The position numbers were made by a program, and so were the translations under genes. Under the pieces are notes generated by a model. The model was not told the DNA's origin and did not search any database. It saw only the letters and a list, made by a program, of their open reading frames with translations. Below, one piece after another: positions 34,741 to 43,695 of a stretch of 64,000 nt of DNA (the first letter of the stretch is position 1; each line of letters opens with the position of its first letter). The DNA comes from Pontibacter roseus DSM 17521 (GTDB lineage Bacteria > Bacteroidota > Bacteroidia > Cytophagales > Hymenobacteraceae): the NCBI RefSeq assembly GCF_000373265.1, contig NZ_KB890765.1, positions 370,685 to 434,684 of the forward strand, written 5' to 3'.

Positions 34741-35310
34741 CACTTCTTGGCTGCGGCCGCTGGTGATGCCACCGTGCTATACCCACCCCTGCCCCTCCCA
34801 GGAGGAGACTCCCCTGCACGAATCCGGACAGTCAATGCTGTCATTCCGACGAAAGAGGGAATCTCACCCACTTCCGGCCGCACATCCAGCGCTAGCGCAG
34901 ATGCGGCTTTTGTGAGGACGGCGAGGAACGGAGCAGAGGAAAATGCTTACATGCTAACTTCCGGCATGTCTCACCGCCGGTCCCCGCTGCGCTCGCACCG
35001 GCGGTGGCTATGGTAACAGATTCCTCCTTTCGTCGGAATGACAGAAACGGGTGGAGGGATGATAAGAGCAAGAGCAGGTATGCCAGGCTAAGGGCAATGG
35101 ACAGTCATGCCTTCGGGAGCAGGTATAGCCGTCAGGTATAGCAAGACTTACTTACAACCGCTGCAACGGAGCAACTGCATCCGCCAGGTGCACTGTGACG
35201 ATTTTTTGTTCGAGCGGTCAGCGAGTTCAAAAGCGTCTTGATTCTTTTGCTTACTTTTCTCATCAAGGAGAAAAGTGAGTGCCCGCCGCACAGGCGAGGC
35301 GATGAAACAA
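34741..35310 (+). repeat. Composite intergenic repeat, copy 2 (modules C-A-B)
   Basis: The gene-free spacer 34439-35366 holds the second copy of the composite repeat. Module C (about 34741-34815) includes CTTGGCTGCGGCCG and CACCCCTGCCCCTCC, module A is 34839-35043, and module B is about 35185-35310. Between A and B are two AGGTATAG sites. Module B contains GCGTCTTGATTCTTTTGC and a hairpin with arms ACTTTTCTC and GAGAAAAGT. The stretch 34540-34740 before it is GC-rich and unlike the surroundings, but I see only one copy of it here. Spurious ORFs across this region do not look like proteins. Confidence 0.87.
34839..35043 (+). repeat. Module A inverted-repeat element, copy 2
   Basis: This 205-bp element has 26-bp terminal inverted repeats at 34839-34864 and 35018-35043. 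The left end has AAAGAGGGAAT where others have AAAGGAGGAAT. Internal dyads are CCGCACATC ... GATGCGG and CACCGCCGGT ... ACCGGCGGTG. Spurious ORFs through it read SADAAF and HRRSPLRS, and these strings recur at the other copies. Confidence 0.9.
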
Positions 35311-35366
35311 GTCAGCGAGCAAGCTGCAATAACAGCAGCTACGAAGCTGTAAAGCCTAAACCAATT

Positions 35367-36677
35367 CTAATGCGACTGCATCACCAGGGCTAGCACACAA
35401 AAAGCAATAATCACCCAAAGGGTAACGGAAATACTCTTAGCCTTACCAGTCGCTACTTTGAGCGCGGCCCAGCTGATGAAGCCCCAGATGATGCCCTGCG
35501 AGATAGAGTAGGTGAAGGGGATGAGCGTCATCGCCAGGAAGGCAGGTATAGCCTCATCCAGTTTAAGCCAGTTGATGCGCACGACGGGCCGCACCATAAA
35601 GGCACCCACTAGCACCAGAGCCGGTGCCGTGGCAATAGCCGGAATCATGGAAAGGAGCGGGGACAGGAACAGGAAGGGTAGAAAAAGCAATCCGCCTACC
35701 ACAGCCGTCAGGCCTGTACGTCCACCGGCCTCTATACCTACCGCCGACTCTATGTACGCCGTGCCGGGACTGGAACCTACCAGTCCTGCCAGGGTGGTGG
35801 ACACGGCATCAGCGGTCAGAGATTGCCGGATGTTTCGGGGTTCGCCGTGCTCATCGGTCAGGTTGGCGGCTTCGGCTAGCCCTACGAAGGTGGAAAGGCT
35901 GTCAAACAAATCGGTGAAGACGAAGGCGAAGATAACCGGGAAAATAGCAAACTGAAGCGAGTTGACCAGGTCCAGTTGGAAGAGGAGGCTGAAATCCGGA
36001 GCAGACACCATTCCCTGCCAACTGATGAGCGGGTCCATATCGGTTGCCCACCAGCGGCCCAAAGGGTAGGAGGCCAGCGTGATGAGCACAATGCCCAGCA
36101 GGATGGCCCCCGTCACGTTGCGCGTGATGAGGATGGCCATCAGCAGCAAGCCTCCCAGGAAAGTCACCAGCTTGGGCGTCAGCGCCGCCGTACCGATGAT
36201 GGTCGCCTTGTCACCCACGATAAAACCCGCATTCGCAAAACCGATGAGCGTGATATACAGCCCTATACCTGCCGCAATGGCGTAACGCAGCGGCCGGGGT
36301 ATAGCCCGCACAATCAGCGTACGGATGTTGAACACCGAGAGCATCAGAAAGATAATACCTGACCAGAAAACGGCGCCAAGGGCCACCTGCCAGCTGATGC
36401 CCATGCCCATCACCGCAGAGAAGGTGAAGAAGGCATTCAGCCCCATGCCTGGCGCCACAATAATCGGGTTGCGCGCATACACGCCCATGAGCACACTGCT
36501 GAAGAACGAGACAATGACTGTAGCCGTCAGGACACCGGAGAAAGGCATACCGGCCTGACTCAGGATAGAAGGATTGACGACGATGATGTAGGCTGTGGCC
36601 AAAAAGGAGGTAAGGCCGGCCAGTGCTTCGGTTTTTACAGTAGTGTTGTTCTTCTTCAGCTCGAAGTATGATTCCAT
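35367..36677 (-). CDS. NCS2/AzgA-family purine permease
   Basis: This 436-residue polytopic membrane protein matches the AzgA-like branch of purine (adenine, guanine, hypoxanthine) proton symporters. It has 12-14 hydrophobic segments and the family motifs VNPSILSQAGMPFSGVLTATVIVSFFSSVLMGVYARNP, APGMGLNAFFTF and GLVGSSPGTAYIESAVGIEAGGRTGLTAVV. It would take up purine bases from the periplasm. The ATG at 36677 (MESYFELKKNNTTVKTE) is the family start; 41 residues of upstream frame are not conserved-looking. I looked for a purine riboswitch in the leader and saw none. It diverges from the TonB-dependent receptor gene. Confidence 0.92.
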   Translation of the reverse strand: MESYFELKKNNTTVKTEALAGLTSFLATAYIIVVNPSILSQAGMPFSGVLTATVIVSFFSSVLMGVYARNPIIVAPGMGLNAFFTFSAVMGMGISWQVALGAVFWSGIIFLMLSVFNIRTLIVRAIPRPLRYAIAAGIGLYITLIGFANAGFIVGDKATIIGTAALTPKLVTFLGGLLLMAILITRNVTGAILLGIVLITLASYPLGRWWATDMDPLISWQGMVSAPDFSLLFQLDLVNSLQFAIFPVIFAFVFTDLFDSLSTFVGLAEAANLTDEHGEPRNIRQSLTADAVSTTLAGLVGSSPGTAYIESAVGIEAGGRTGLTAVVGGLLFLPFLFLSPLLSMIPAIATAPALVLVGAFMVRPVVRINWLKLDEAIPAFLAMTLIPFTYSISQGIIWGFISWAALKVATGKAKSISVTLWVIIAFCVLALVMQSH

Positions 36678-37032
36678 TCCTGCTGGGGTTTGATGGTGGC
36701 CGCATGAAAGTAGGGAGTATACGCAACCGCTCCAAAGTTGACGAACTCCAAGGTGGCATGCAAGGCATGGCTGGCAGGCAGCGGCTAAAAAATTATGCAC
36801 CTGCTATACCTGCGGCATGCAACCTCTGTCTCCTCCGCTCTCTCTTTTATACCACTCCCTGTTGTTCCGCTCCAGTGTCCGGTTTTACACACGACTGTCC
36901 AAAATCAGACATATTTTGACCAGTCAGGAGCAGACAATATCCTGCAAAGGGCTGAAACAGGGGGATTTATAGTAGTGGCATACATCTTGGTAATCTTAAA
37001 TTAAACTATGGAAAACCTATAATCCCCACACC
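36678..37032. other. Divergent spacer between purine permease and TonB-dependent receptor
   Basis: These 355 bp have no plausible gene. The AT-rich end (36960-37020, with TAATCTTAAATTAAACTATGG) probably holds the receptor promoter, but no clear TAnnTTTG with a matching -33 box was found. A GCTATACCTGC site lies at 36803. Confidence 0.45.
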
Positions 37033-39510
37033 ATGAATCTATCTCTAACGCAACACGGCCATACAGAAAGCAGCTGCCTGAGGTACCTGCTTTTGCCATT
37101 TCTGCTGTTCCTGTTCTCGGCAGCGCAGGCACAGCAAGCCACTATCGCCGGTAAAGTGCTGGAAGGCGAAAACAAACCGATGGGCTATGCCAACGTGCTG
37201 TTGCTTCAGGCCGCAGACTCCTCGCTGGTGAAAGGTACGCTGTCAGACGACACTGGCGCTTTTCTGTTTGAAGGCGTAGCGGTCGGGCGGTACAAGGTGG
37301 TGGCGAGCATGGTTGGGTATGGCAAGTCCAAAGGCATGGAGGCCGTGGTGGCAGCAGCAGACGAGTCCATCAAGTTGCAGCCTATCCTGCTGAGTCAGGC
37401 TTCCACCGCACTCAAAGAGGTGGTGATAGAGGGGCAGAAGCCGCTGATTGAGCAGCACCTGGACAAGACGGTGATGAACGTGGAGAACAGCATTGTGTTG
37501 GCGGGCAGCACGGCGCTGGAGGTGCTGGAGAAAGCACCCGGCGTGGTGGTGGACCAGAACGACAACATCAGCATGCGTGGCCGGCAGGGTGTGATTGTGA
37601 TGATTGACGGAAAGCAGGTGCCGATGTCAGGAGCCGAGCTCGCCAACATGCTGCGCGGTATGTCGGCCAACAGCGTGGAGAAAATAGAGCTGATTACGAA
37701 CCCATCGGCCAAGTATGATGCGGCCGGCAACTCCGGCATCATCGACATCCGATTGAAGCGCGACAAGAGCCTGGGAACCAACGGCACCATTTCTTCTTCC
37801 TTCGGCCAGGGACGCTACCTGAAGTCCAACCAGGGCTTGCAGCTCAACCACCGGGCCAAGAAATTCAACGTGTTCGGAAGCTACAACTACGTGTACCGCA
37901 AAGACTACAACGAGCTGGACATCTACCGTCGGTTCCTGGAGGGCGGCGCTTTCATCGGGGCTTACGACCAACAGAACGTCTTCGGTTTTGAGGCGAATAA
38001 CCACAGTGCCCGCATCGGGGCAGATTACATCGTGTCACCCCGCACCATGGTAGGCGTGGTGGCCAATGGCTTTCACTTCAACATTGACAGAACGACAGCC
38101 AACCGTTCCGATGTCATCAACGCCCAGAACGTGCGGGAATCATCCTTCGTGACCGATGCGTTGGTGAACCACGGGCGCCGCAACCAAGGCATCAACCTCA
38201 ACCTGAAACACACGCTCGACAGCCTGGGACGGGAAATCACCGCCGATGTGGACTACATTGCCTACCAGAATACCGATGTGCAGGATTTCACCACCAACTA
38301 TTACAACCTGAGCGGCGAGCAGATTCAGGACCCCTACCTGCTGTATGGCACCCTGGATGGAGACCTAACTATTAAATCGGCGAAGGTGGATTACAAGCAG
38401 CCGCTGCGTGCCATTGGTGGCACCATGGAGGCTGGTTTGAAGAGCAGCCTGGTAAAGGCCGACAATGACCTGGAGTTTTTCGACCGCAGCAACGGCGGCA
38501 ACGTGCCGGACATGGACAAGAGCAACCATTTCATCTATGAAGAAAATATCAACGCGGCCTACCTGAACGCGAACAAGAAATGGGAGAAAGCCAGTGTGCA
38601 ACTGGGCCTGCGTCTGGAGAACACCATCGCCAACGGCCTGCAATTGACCGATGGACAGGAGTTCGACCGCAACTATACCCAACTGTTCCCGAGTGCTTTC
38701 CTGGGCTATACCCTGAGCAAGAAGCACGACCTGGGTGTGTCGCTGAGCCGCCGCATCAACCGGCCGTCTTACAACCAGCTCAACCCCTTCAAGAACTTCC
38801 TGGACCCCAGCACCTACTCAGCTGGCAATCCTTTCCTGAAGCCGGAGCTTTCCTACTCCTTTGAGCTGACCCACACCTTTGACCAGCGCATCGTGACCAA
38901 GCTGAGCTACAGCCATACCACCGATGTGATGCTGCAGGTACTATCACCAGCCGAAGAAGGGGAGAAACTGGTGGTGCAAACGTTCCGCAACCTGGCTGAG
39001 TTGGATTACTATGGCCTGACCATGACCGTGCCTTTCTCCATCGGCAACTGGTTCAACAGCGTGAACAACGGTACCTTCTACTACGGGCTGTACAAAGGAT
39101 TTTTGGCAGAGACGGAGTTGCGTAACGGCATACCTACTTTCAACCTGAACTCCAACAATACCATCAAACTGCCAAATGACTGGTCTGCCGAACTGGTAGG
39201 CACATACCGCAGCAAAGAAGTGTATGGCTTCCTGGACGTAGACCCCATCTGGTTTGTGTCAGCAGGTGTGCAAAAGCAGTTCTGGGACAAAAAAGCCAGC
39301 GTGAAATTGAATGTGACAGATGCCTTCTATACCAACAAAGTCCGTGGCTATACCGAACTGGCCCGCTATACCGAGAATTTCTACCAGCGCCGCGACACCC
39401 AGGTGGCCACCGTCAGCTTCAATTACCGCTTCGGGCAGGCGCAGTCCGCGCCATCACGCCGCCGCACCGGTGGGGCTGAAGAGGAGAAGAACCGTGCCGG
39501 AGGCAACTGA
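37033..39510 (+). CDS. TonB-dependent receptor-like outer-membrane protein (Oar/OMP beta-brl type)
   Basis: This 825-residue protein has a signal peptide (ending about 34, AAQAQQ), a carboxypeptidase-regulatory-like domain at about 36-120 (ATIAGKVLEGENKPMGYANVLLL), a plug-like domain (EVLEKAPGVVVDQNDNISMRGRQGVIVMIDGKQVPMSGAELANML) and a long C-terminal beta-barrel (NRPSYNQLNPFKNFLDPSTYSAGNPFLKPE), ending in aromatic-rich strands and a basic tail. It lacks the SusC signature and a SusD partner, so it is not a typical glycan importer. Such receptors often take up siderophores or peptides; the substrate is unknown. It is monocistronic with a hairpin downstream. Confidence 0.9.
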   Translation: MNLSLTQHGHTESSCLRYLLLPFLLFLFSAAQAQQATIAGKVLEGENKPMGYANVLLLQAADSSLVKGTLSDDTGAFLFEGVAVGRYKVVASMVGYGKSKGMEAVVAAADESIKLQPILLSQASTALKEVVIEGQKPLIEQHLDKTVMNVENSIVLAGSTALEVLEKAPGVVVDQNDNISMRGRQGVIVMIDGKQVPMSGAELANMLRGMSANSVEKIELITNPSAKYDAAGNSGIIDIRLKRDKSLGTNGTISSSFGQGRYLKSNQGLQLNHRAKKFNVFGSYNYVYRKDYNELDIYRRFLEGGAFIGAYDQQNVFGFEANNHSARIGADYIVSPRTMVGVVANGFHFNIDRTTANRSDVINAQNVRESSFVTDALVNHGRRNQGINLNLKHTLDSLGREITADVDYIAYQNTDVQDFTTNYYNLSGEQIQDPYLLYGTLDGDLTIKSAKVDYKQPLRAIGGTMEAGLKSSLVKADNDLEFFDRSNGGNVPDMDKSNHFIYEENINAAYLNANKKWEKASVQLGLRLENTIANGLQLTDGQEFDRNYTQLFPSAFLGYTLSKKHDLGVSLSRRINRPSYNQLNPFKNFLDPSTYSAGNPFLKPELSYSFELTHTFDQRIVTKLSYSHTTDVMLQVLSPAEEGEKLVVQTFRNLAELDYYGLTMTVPFSIGNWFNSVNNGTFYYGLYKGFLAETELRNGIPTFNLNSNNTIKLPNDWSAELVGTYRSKEVYGFLDVDPIWFVSAGVQKQFWDKKASVKLNVTDAFYTNKVRGYTELARYTENFYQRRDTQVATVSFNYRFGQAQSAPSRRRTGGAEEEKNRAGGN

Positions 39511-39550
39511 TTAAAGAATAGAGTAGTGTGTTTTGGTTTGTTGAGGAGAG

Positions 39551-39580
39551 GGTCCGCTCGAGCACTGGCTTGGGCGGGCC
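39551..39580 (+). terminator. Terminator of the TonB-dependent receptor gene
   Basis: GGTCCGC pairs with GCGGGCC (one wobble), with a further AGC/GCT inner pairing, followed directly by TTTTCTTTT. It lies 40 bp after the stop. Confidence 0.65.
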
Positions 39581-39622
39581 TTTTCTTTTGGCCGTATAAA
39601 GGGGCAAAATGACCAAACATGC

Positions 39623-40354
39623 ATGTCGCACACCGCCAGCTTCCATTTTCACGGCTCCCTGAATGATTTTTTGCGCGCTCCGAGGCGGGACACTTCATTT
39701 GACTATACCTTCGCCGGGAGCCCAGCCGTGAAAGACACCATCGAAGCGATTGGGGTGCCGCACCTGGAGATTCGGGAGGTGCGGGCGAATGGGAACTCAG
39801 TGTCGCTCAGCTACAAGCTCCAAGACAAGGATGAGGTTCAGGTATACCCCTTTGATGGGAAGGAAGAAGAGCTGGCTGCAGGTATAGCCGCCTATCGGTT
39901 TGTGCTGGACGTGCACCTTGGGACCCTGGCCCGAAGCCTGCGCCTGCTCGGTTTTGACACCGTGTACCACAACAACCTGACAGATGCCGAAATTTCAGGT
40001 ATAGCGGAAGAGGAGCGGCGCATCGTACTGACGCGGGACGTGAACCTGCTCAAGCACAAGGCTATACCTGCTGGTTACTGGCTCCGGTCGCAGCACACGG
40101 AGGAGCAGCTGGCGGAGGTGGTGAAGCGTTTCCGGTTGCTGAAGCAGTTGAAGCCTTTCAGCCGCTGCCTGGTCTGCAACGGGGAGATTCTGGAAGTGCC
40201 AAAAGTGGATGTGCTGGAGCAGCTGCCGCCCAAAACCAGGCTATACTTTGATGAATTCTTCCAATGCTCCACCTGCCGGCGCGTCTACTGGAAAGGCTCA
40301 CATTATGAGCGGATGCAAGCGCTGGTGAGCAGGCTGGAGCAAGACCTCAAGTAG
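39623..40354 (+). CDS. Ubiquitin-like/Mut7-C PIN-type RNase domain protein
   Basis: This 243-residue protein combines a beta-grasp ubiquitin-like domain (Mut7-C_ub, residues about 3-85, ending VQVYPFDG) with a Mut7-C domain of the PIN nuclease fold (about 93-240). The PIN acidic residues are visible in FVLDVHLGTLARSLRLLGFD and VLTRDVNLL. A zinc ribbon of CLVCNG and CSTCRRVYWKGSH follows. The family is predicted to be a ribonuclease; its target is unknown. The stop is 2 bp from the stop of the convergent KAS III-like gene, so the transcripts must overlap. Confidence 0.9.
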   Translation: MSHTASFHFHGSLNDFLRAPRRDTSFDYTFAGSPAVKDTIEAIGVPHLEIREVRANGNSVSLSYKLQDKDEVQVYPFDGKEEELAAGIAAYRFVLDVHLGTLARSLRLLGFDTVYHNNLTDAEISGIAEEERRIVLTRDVNLLKHKAIPAGYWLRSQHTEEQLAEVVKRFRLLKQLKPFSRCLVCNGEILEVPKVDVLEQLPPKTRLYFDEFFQCSTCRRVYWKGSHYERMQALVSRLEQDLK

Positions 40355-40356
40355 AG

Positions 40357-41430
40357 CTATACCCTATAACAGATAGCATTGATGTTCATACCGGCCCCCA
40401 CGGAGGCGAACAGAATGACGTCCCCCGGATGGAGCTCGTGCTTCGCATCTTTCCCTCTGCGTACGATATCATAGAGCGTCGGCACGGTGGCGACGGAGCT
40501 GTTTCCCAGATAATGGATGCTCATCGGCATGATGTCTTCGGGTATCTCCCGCGTTCCGTACAGTTTGTACAAAGCCTGTATCATACCCTCATCCATTTTC
40601 TCGTTGGCCTGGTGGATGAACACCTTCTTCAGGTCTTTGATGTCGACGCCGCATTTGTCGAGGCAGTTCTTCATGGCTTCGGGTACCAGTTTGATGGCGT
40701 ATTCATACACTTTCCGACCCTTCATCTTGATGTAGCGCACACGCGGGTCACCGTTGGGAAGGTAGGTTTTGCTCATGTTGATGAAGTATGCCTCGTCCAG
40801 GCTATGGCTGAGGGCACTACTGGCCAGGATGCCGCTCCCGTTTTCCGGCACTTCCTTATACTCTACGACCGAGGCGCCCGCGCCATCACTGAAAATCATG
40901 CTGTCCCGGTCGTACCTGTCAATCACGCGAGAGAGCGTCTCAGCCCCGATGACCAATGCTTTTTTGGCCATACCTGCCTTGAAGAAAGCATCCGCCTGAA
41001 TCACGCCCTGCACCCAGCCCGGACACCCAAAGAGGATATCGTAAGCCACGCAGTTGGGGCTTTTGATTTTGAGGTTGTGCTTCACGCGGCTCGCCAGAGA
41101 GGGTACCGCATCGGATTGGACGGTGCCTTCCACCACATTGCCAAAGTTGTGCGCCACAATGAGCATGTCCAATGTCTCGGGGTCTATGCCGCTGTCCCGT
41201 ATGGCCTGTTCCGCGGCTATGGTGGCAATGTCGGAGGTAGTCAGGTGCGCGGCCACGTAGCGACGCTCGGCTATGCCGGTTATTTTTTGGAACTTCTCTA
41301 CGATTACCTTCGGACAGACAGTAATGGGTGCGTTGTCTTCTGTATAAAAGCTGTGGGCTGTGAAGTCCTGGTTGGTCTTGATTTCAGTCGGGATATAACT
41401 TCCCGTTCCTGTGATGACGGATTGCCACAT
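40357..41430 (-). CDS. 3-oxoacyl-ACP synthase III-like (FabH-family) enzyme
   Basis: This 357-residue thiolase-fold enzyme has the KAS III catalytic triad: Cys in ILFGCPGWVQG, His in FIHQANEKM and Asn in YLGNSSVAT. KAS III enzymes condense an acyl-CoA primer with malonyl-ACP. The sequence differs from canonical FabH in having a longer N-terminus (ITVCPKVIVEKFQKITGIAERRYV), as in a stand-alone Bacteroidota group annotated 3-oxoacyl-ACP synthase III family. No other fatty-acid or polyketide gene is nearby, so whether it works in primary or special lipid synthesis is open. The gene ends 2 bp from the Mut7-C gene. Confidence 0.9.
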   Translation of the reverse strand: MWQSVITGTGSYIPTEIKTNQDFTAHSFYTEDNAPITVCPKVIVEKFQKITGIAERRYVAAHLTTSDIATIAAEQAIRDSGIDPETLDMLIVAHNFGNVVEGTVQSDAVPSLASRVKHNLKIKSPNCVAYDILFGCPGWVQGVIQADAFFKAGMAKKALVIGAETLSRVIDRYDRDSMIFSDGAGASVVEYKEVPENGSGILASSALSHSLDEAYFINMSKTYLPNGDPRVRYIKMKGRKVYEYAIKLVPEAMKNCLDKCGVDIKDLKKVFIHQANEKMDEGMIQALYKLYGTREIPEDIMPMSIHYLGNSSVATVPTLYDIVRRGKDAKHELHPGDVILFASVGAGMNINAICYRV

Positions 41431-41621
41431 GGTCGCCGTGTTTTAGAGTGTATGCTATTCGCTTGAGACAGAAAAGCCTGCATAGGAAAACCACACGTTC
41501 TGGAGAGTTACGGCAGAGATGGTAATGCACCGCTTCCCTCAACAAGACCCCACACCAGAGGCGGCACGGCTTGATTCCGGAGAACGCGATGTACTATGGC
41601 TAAAAGGCTAATCTATTGCTA

Positions 41622-41639
41622 CACAATATATTTGTTGTG
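41622..41639. promoter_or_regulatory. Dyad with TATATTTG centre upstream of the KAS III-like gene
   Basis: The 319-bp spacer 41431-41749 has no gene. At 41622-41639, CACAA and TTGTG arms enclose TATATTTG. It may be an operator or promoter part for the minus-strand KAS III-like gene about 190 bp away, or chance in an AT-rich stretch. Confidence 0.25.
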
Positions 41640-41749
41640 AATATATATCGCAAGCCAAATGCCGTATTTATGTTTGAACAAACCTAGGTGAGACTCTGAC
41701 AGGGAGGTGAACGTTCGGCAAATAAACCGCCCAGAGGCGGCGCTACTCC

Positions 41750-42400
41750 CTACAGAGTATAGCGCTGGACCACCGCTTCCAGTTCCTGTAACAACAGGTG
41801 GATGTGATACCCATCGGCTAGCGCGTGGTGCAGGCCGATGCTGATGGGCAGTATCACCTGCTCGCCCCGCATCTCCAGTTTGCCATAGCCGATTTTGGGA
41901 ACGCCCGGGTCCTCCGGATTGATGGAGAAAGCGTGTTCCATCCCTTTGAATTTGAACCAGGGTAGCGTGGTCATGTGGAGCAGCGCATTGCCCTGGTAGC
42001 CGTTGAACAGCTTTTTGCTCTGCTTCACCTCCGCTATAATAGCTGCGCCTGCGGTACAGAAATCTTCCAGTTCATCCAGGTATGGAAAATGGGTGAAGGC
42101 AATCTGGTTGTTCTCCCGAAGGATGGTGGTAGATAAGTCCAGCCCGCTATACCTGACTACCTGCCCGTGCTCGATGCGCAACAGAAAGTTCTCTTGTTTC
42201 CGGGCTGCCTGCACGGTCGCGTGCATGTAGGCTAGCGAGATGGACAGGCCATGCCGCTTGCTGTAGCGGTAGAGGGGGGTGATGTCAACTTCGGTGTGCA
42301 CATTGAAATAAGGCTGGCTGAACGTGCTGAAAAAGTTGAAAGTCTCCTCGCGTTCCCATCCCGCAATGGGTATAATCTCTTTGCTATAACTTGTCTGCAT
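41750..42400 (-). CDS. Chloramphenicol acetyltransferase-like protein
   Basis: This 216-residue protein is of normal CAT length and has the family active site near the C-terminus as HHALADGYH (canonical HHxxxDG), with the catalytic histidine and the structural aspartate kept. The N-terminal half has FNFFSTFSQPYFNVHTEVDITPLY, where CAT proteins have the NPxF-like segment, and GLSISLAYMHATVQAARKQENF. CAT-fold proteins of this distant group are common in Bacteroidota genomes without proven chloramphenicol resistance, so resistance should not be assumed. It is a single gene. Confidence 0.88.
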   Translation of the reverse strand: MQTSYSKEIIPIAGWEREETFNFFSTFSQPYFNVHTEVDITPLYRYSKRHGLSISLAYMHATVQAARKQENFLLRIEHGQVVRYSGLDLSTTILRENNQIAFTHFPYLDELEDFCTAGAAIIAEVKQSKKLFNGYQGNALLHMTTLPWFKFKGMEHAFSINPEDPGVPKIGYGKLEMRGEQVILPISIGLHHALADGYHIHLLLQELEAVVQRYTL

Positions 42401-42671
42401 ATTTAAACGGGACGCTCTGCCAAGCGGAGCGCCCTAATTGGCTTATTGGAAACCGCAAAGATACGCGACTCCGGCGTTTTTCTTTAGAATAAGTGTACCA
42501 CCAGTATACCTGCGGCAGGAATCTATTTCATTAAACTTCTAATAGCTCCCTGCTGCAGGTGGAACTTTAGTTGGAGCCTACGCTTTATGAATAGCCAAGG
42601 AATAATCAAAATACAATTTCCCACTGCCCTGGGTTGACTAATCACGAAATATGCCCGACCTTTGTACCTCT

Positions 42672-43511
42672 ATGCGATTAACCATCACCTCCCTTAACTC
42701 AGGCAGCAACGGCAACTGCTATTACATTGGCAACGAGCAGGAAGCCGTGCTGGTAGATGCTGGCATTTCCTGCCGCGAGACAGAGACGCGCATGTACCGC
42801 CTGGGGCTATCCATGCGCAAGGTGAAGGCTATTTTTGTGTCGCATGAGCACTCTGACCACATCCGGGGCATACCGGTACTGGCACGAAAGTACAAACTGC
42901 CTGTCTACATCACGCCGGACACGCTCTTCCGTTCCCGCATGGATTTGGATAGGGTGGAGGTCTTGTCCTTCACCGGCTATAAGCCCGTGCACGTGGGCGG
43001 CCTGTCGGTGACGGCTTTCCCTAAATTCCACGATGCCGCTGACCCGCACAGCTTCGTGGTGGAAGGGAATGGTGTCAAAATAGGGGTGTTCACGGATATT
43101 GGTGCACCCTGCGACCATGTTATCCGCCATTTCCAGCAGTGCCACGCGGCTTTTCTGGAGACGAATTACGACGATGGCATGCTTGACCAGAGTTACTACC
43201 CTTACTACCTGAAACGGCGTATACGGGGCGGTCACGGACACTTATCCAACCGACAGGCGCTGGAACTGTTCATGGCCCACAAGCCGGCTTTTATGAGCCA
43301 CGTGTTCCTGTCGCACCTTTCCAAAGACAACAATTGCCCCAAACTGGCGAAGAGCCTTTTTGAAACCTGCGCCGACGGTACCGAGGTCGTTGTCGCCTCC
43401 CGCTTCGAGGAAACCCCCGTCTACCACATCAGTTGCCAGGGAGACGCTTTCGCCCGCACCCTTACTTTGGAAGACATCACGCCAGCCGGCGAGCAACTTA
43501 CCCTGTTCTAA
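42672..43511 (+). CDS. MBL-fold metallo-hydrolase (YycJ/WalJ-like)
   Basis: This 279-residue metallo-beta-lactamase-fold protein has an N-terminal SLNSGSNGNCYYI, the metal motif SHEHSDHIRG (H-x-H-x-D-H), a later histidine in FPKFHDAADPHSF, the aspartate in IGVFTDIG and GHGHLSNRQAL. The pattern fits YycJ-type proteins, which are exonuclease-like MBL enzymes linked to DNA repair in Firmicutes; the role here is inferred only from similarity. The ATG at 42672 (MRLTITSLNSGSNGN) is the family start; 42651 would add seven residues. It is monocistronic. Confidence 0.9.
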   Translation: MRLTITSLNSGSNGNCYYIGNEQEAVLVDAGISCRETETRMYRLGLSMRKVKAIFVSHEHSDHIRGIPVLARKYKLPVYITPDTLFRSRMDLDRVEVLSFTGYKPVHVGGLSVTAFPKFHDAADPHSFVVEGNGVKIGVFTDIGAPCDHVIRHFQQCHAAFLETNYDDGMLDQSYYPYYLKRRIRGGHGHLSNRQALELFMAHKPAFMSHVFLSHLSKDNNCPKLAKSLFETCADGTEVVVASRFEETPVYHISCQGDAFARTLTLEDITPAGEQLTLF

Positions 43512-43695
43512 GAAAGCTTGTTTTAATCAGAATTCTAAGATTTGAGGAATTCAACAGTTCCGTGTCCAGTGATTTCTTTTTGGTTACAAGTGTTCATGCC
43601 GACAGGATGAGAATCGGCCTAATTGTCAGGTATAGGCAGGTTTGCTATATTCTTGGGATGGGAGTACGAGTTGCAAGCTCGCACTAGCTGGGCTA

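Noticed and set aside
34654..35016. 120-residue frame through repeat copy 2 and similar frames at 43623-44027 and 58471-58719
   Set aside because: They share strings such as HRRSPLRS only because they cross module A; they have no start signal or protein-like features and stop or shift differently in each copy.
36678..36800. Purine riboswitch before the NCS2 permease
   Set aside because: No three-way-junction pattern with the conserved TATA/CC loops could be traced in the leader on the minus strand.
41750..42400. Chloramphenicol-resistance gene
   Set aside because: Only distant CAT-fold similarity with the HHxxxDG site; no mobile or resistance context, so resistance is not claimed.
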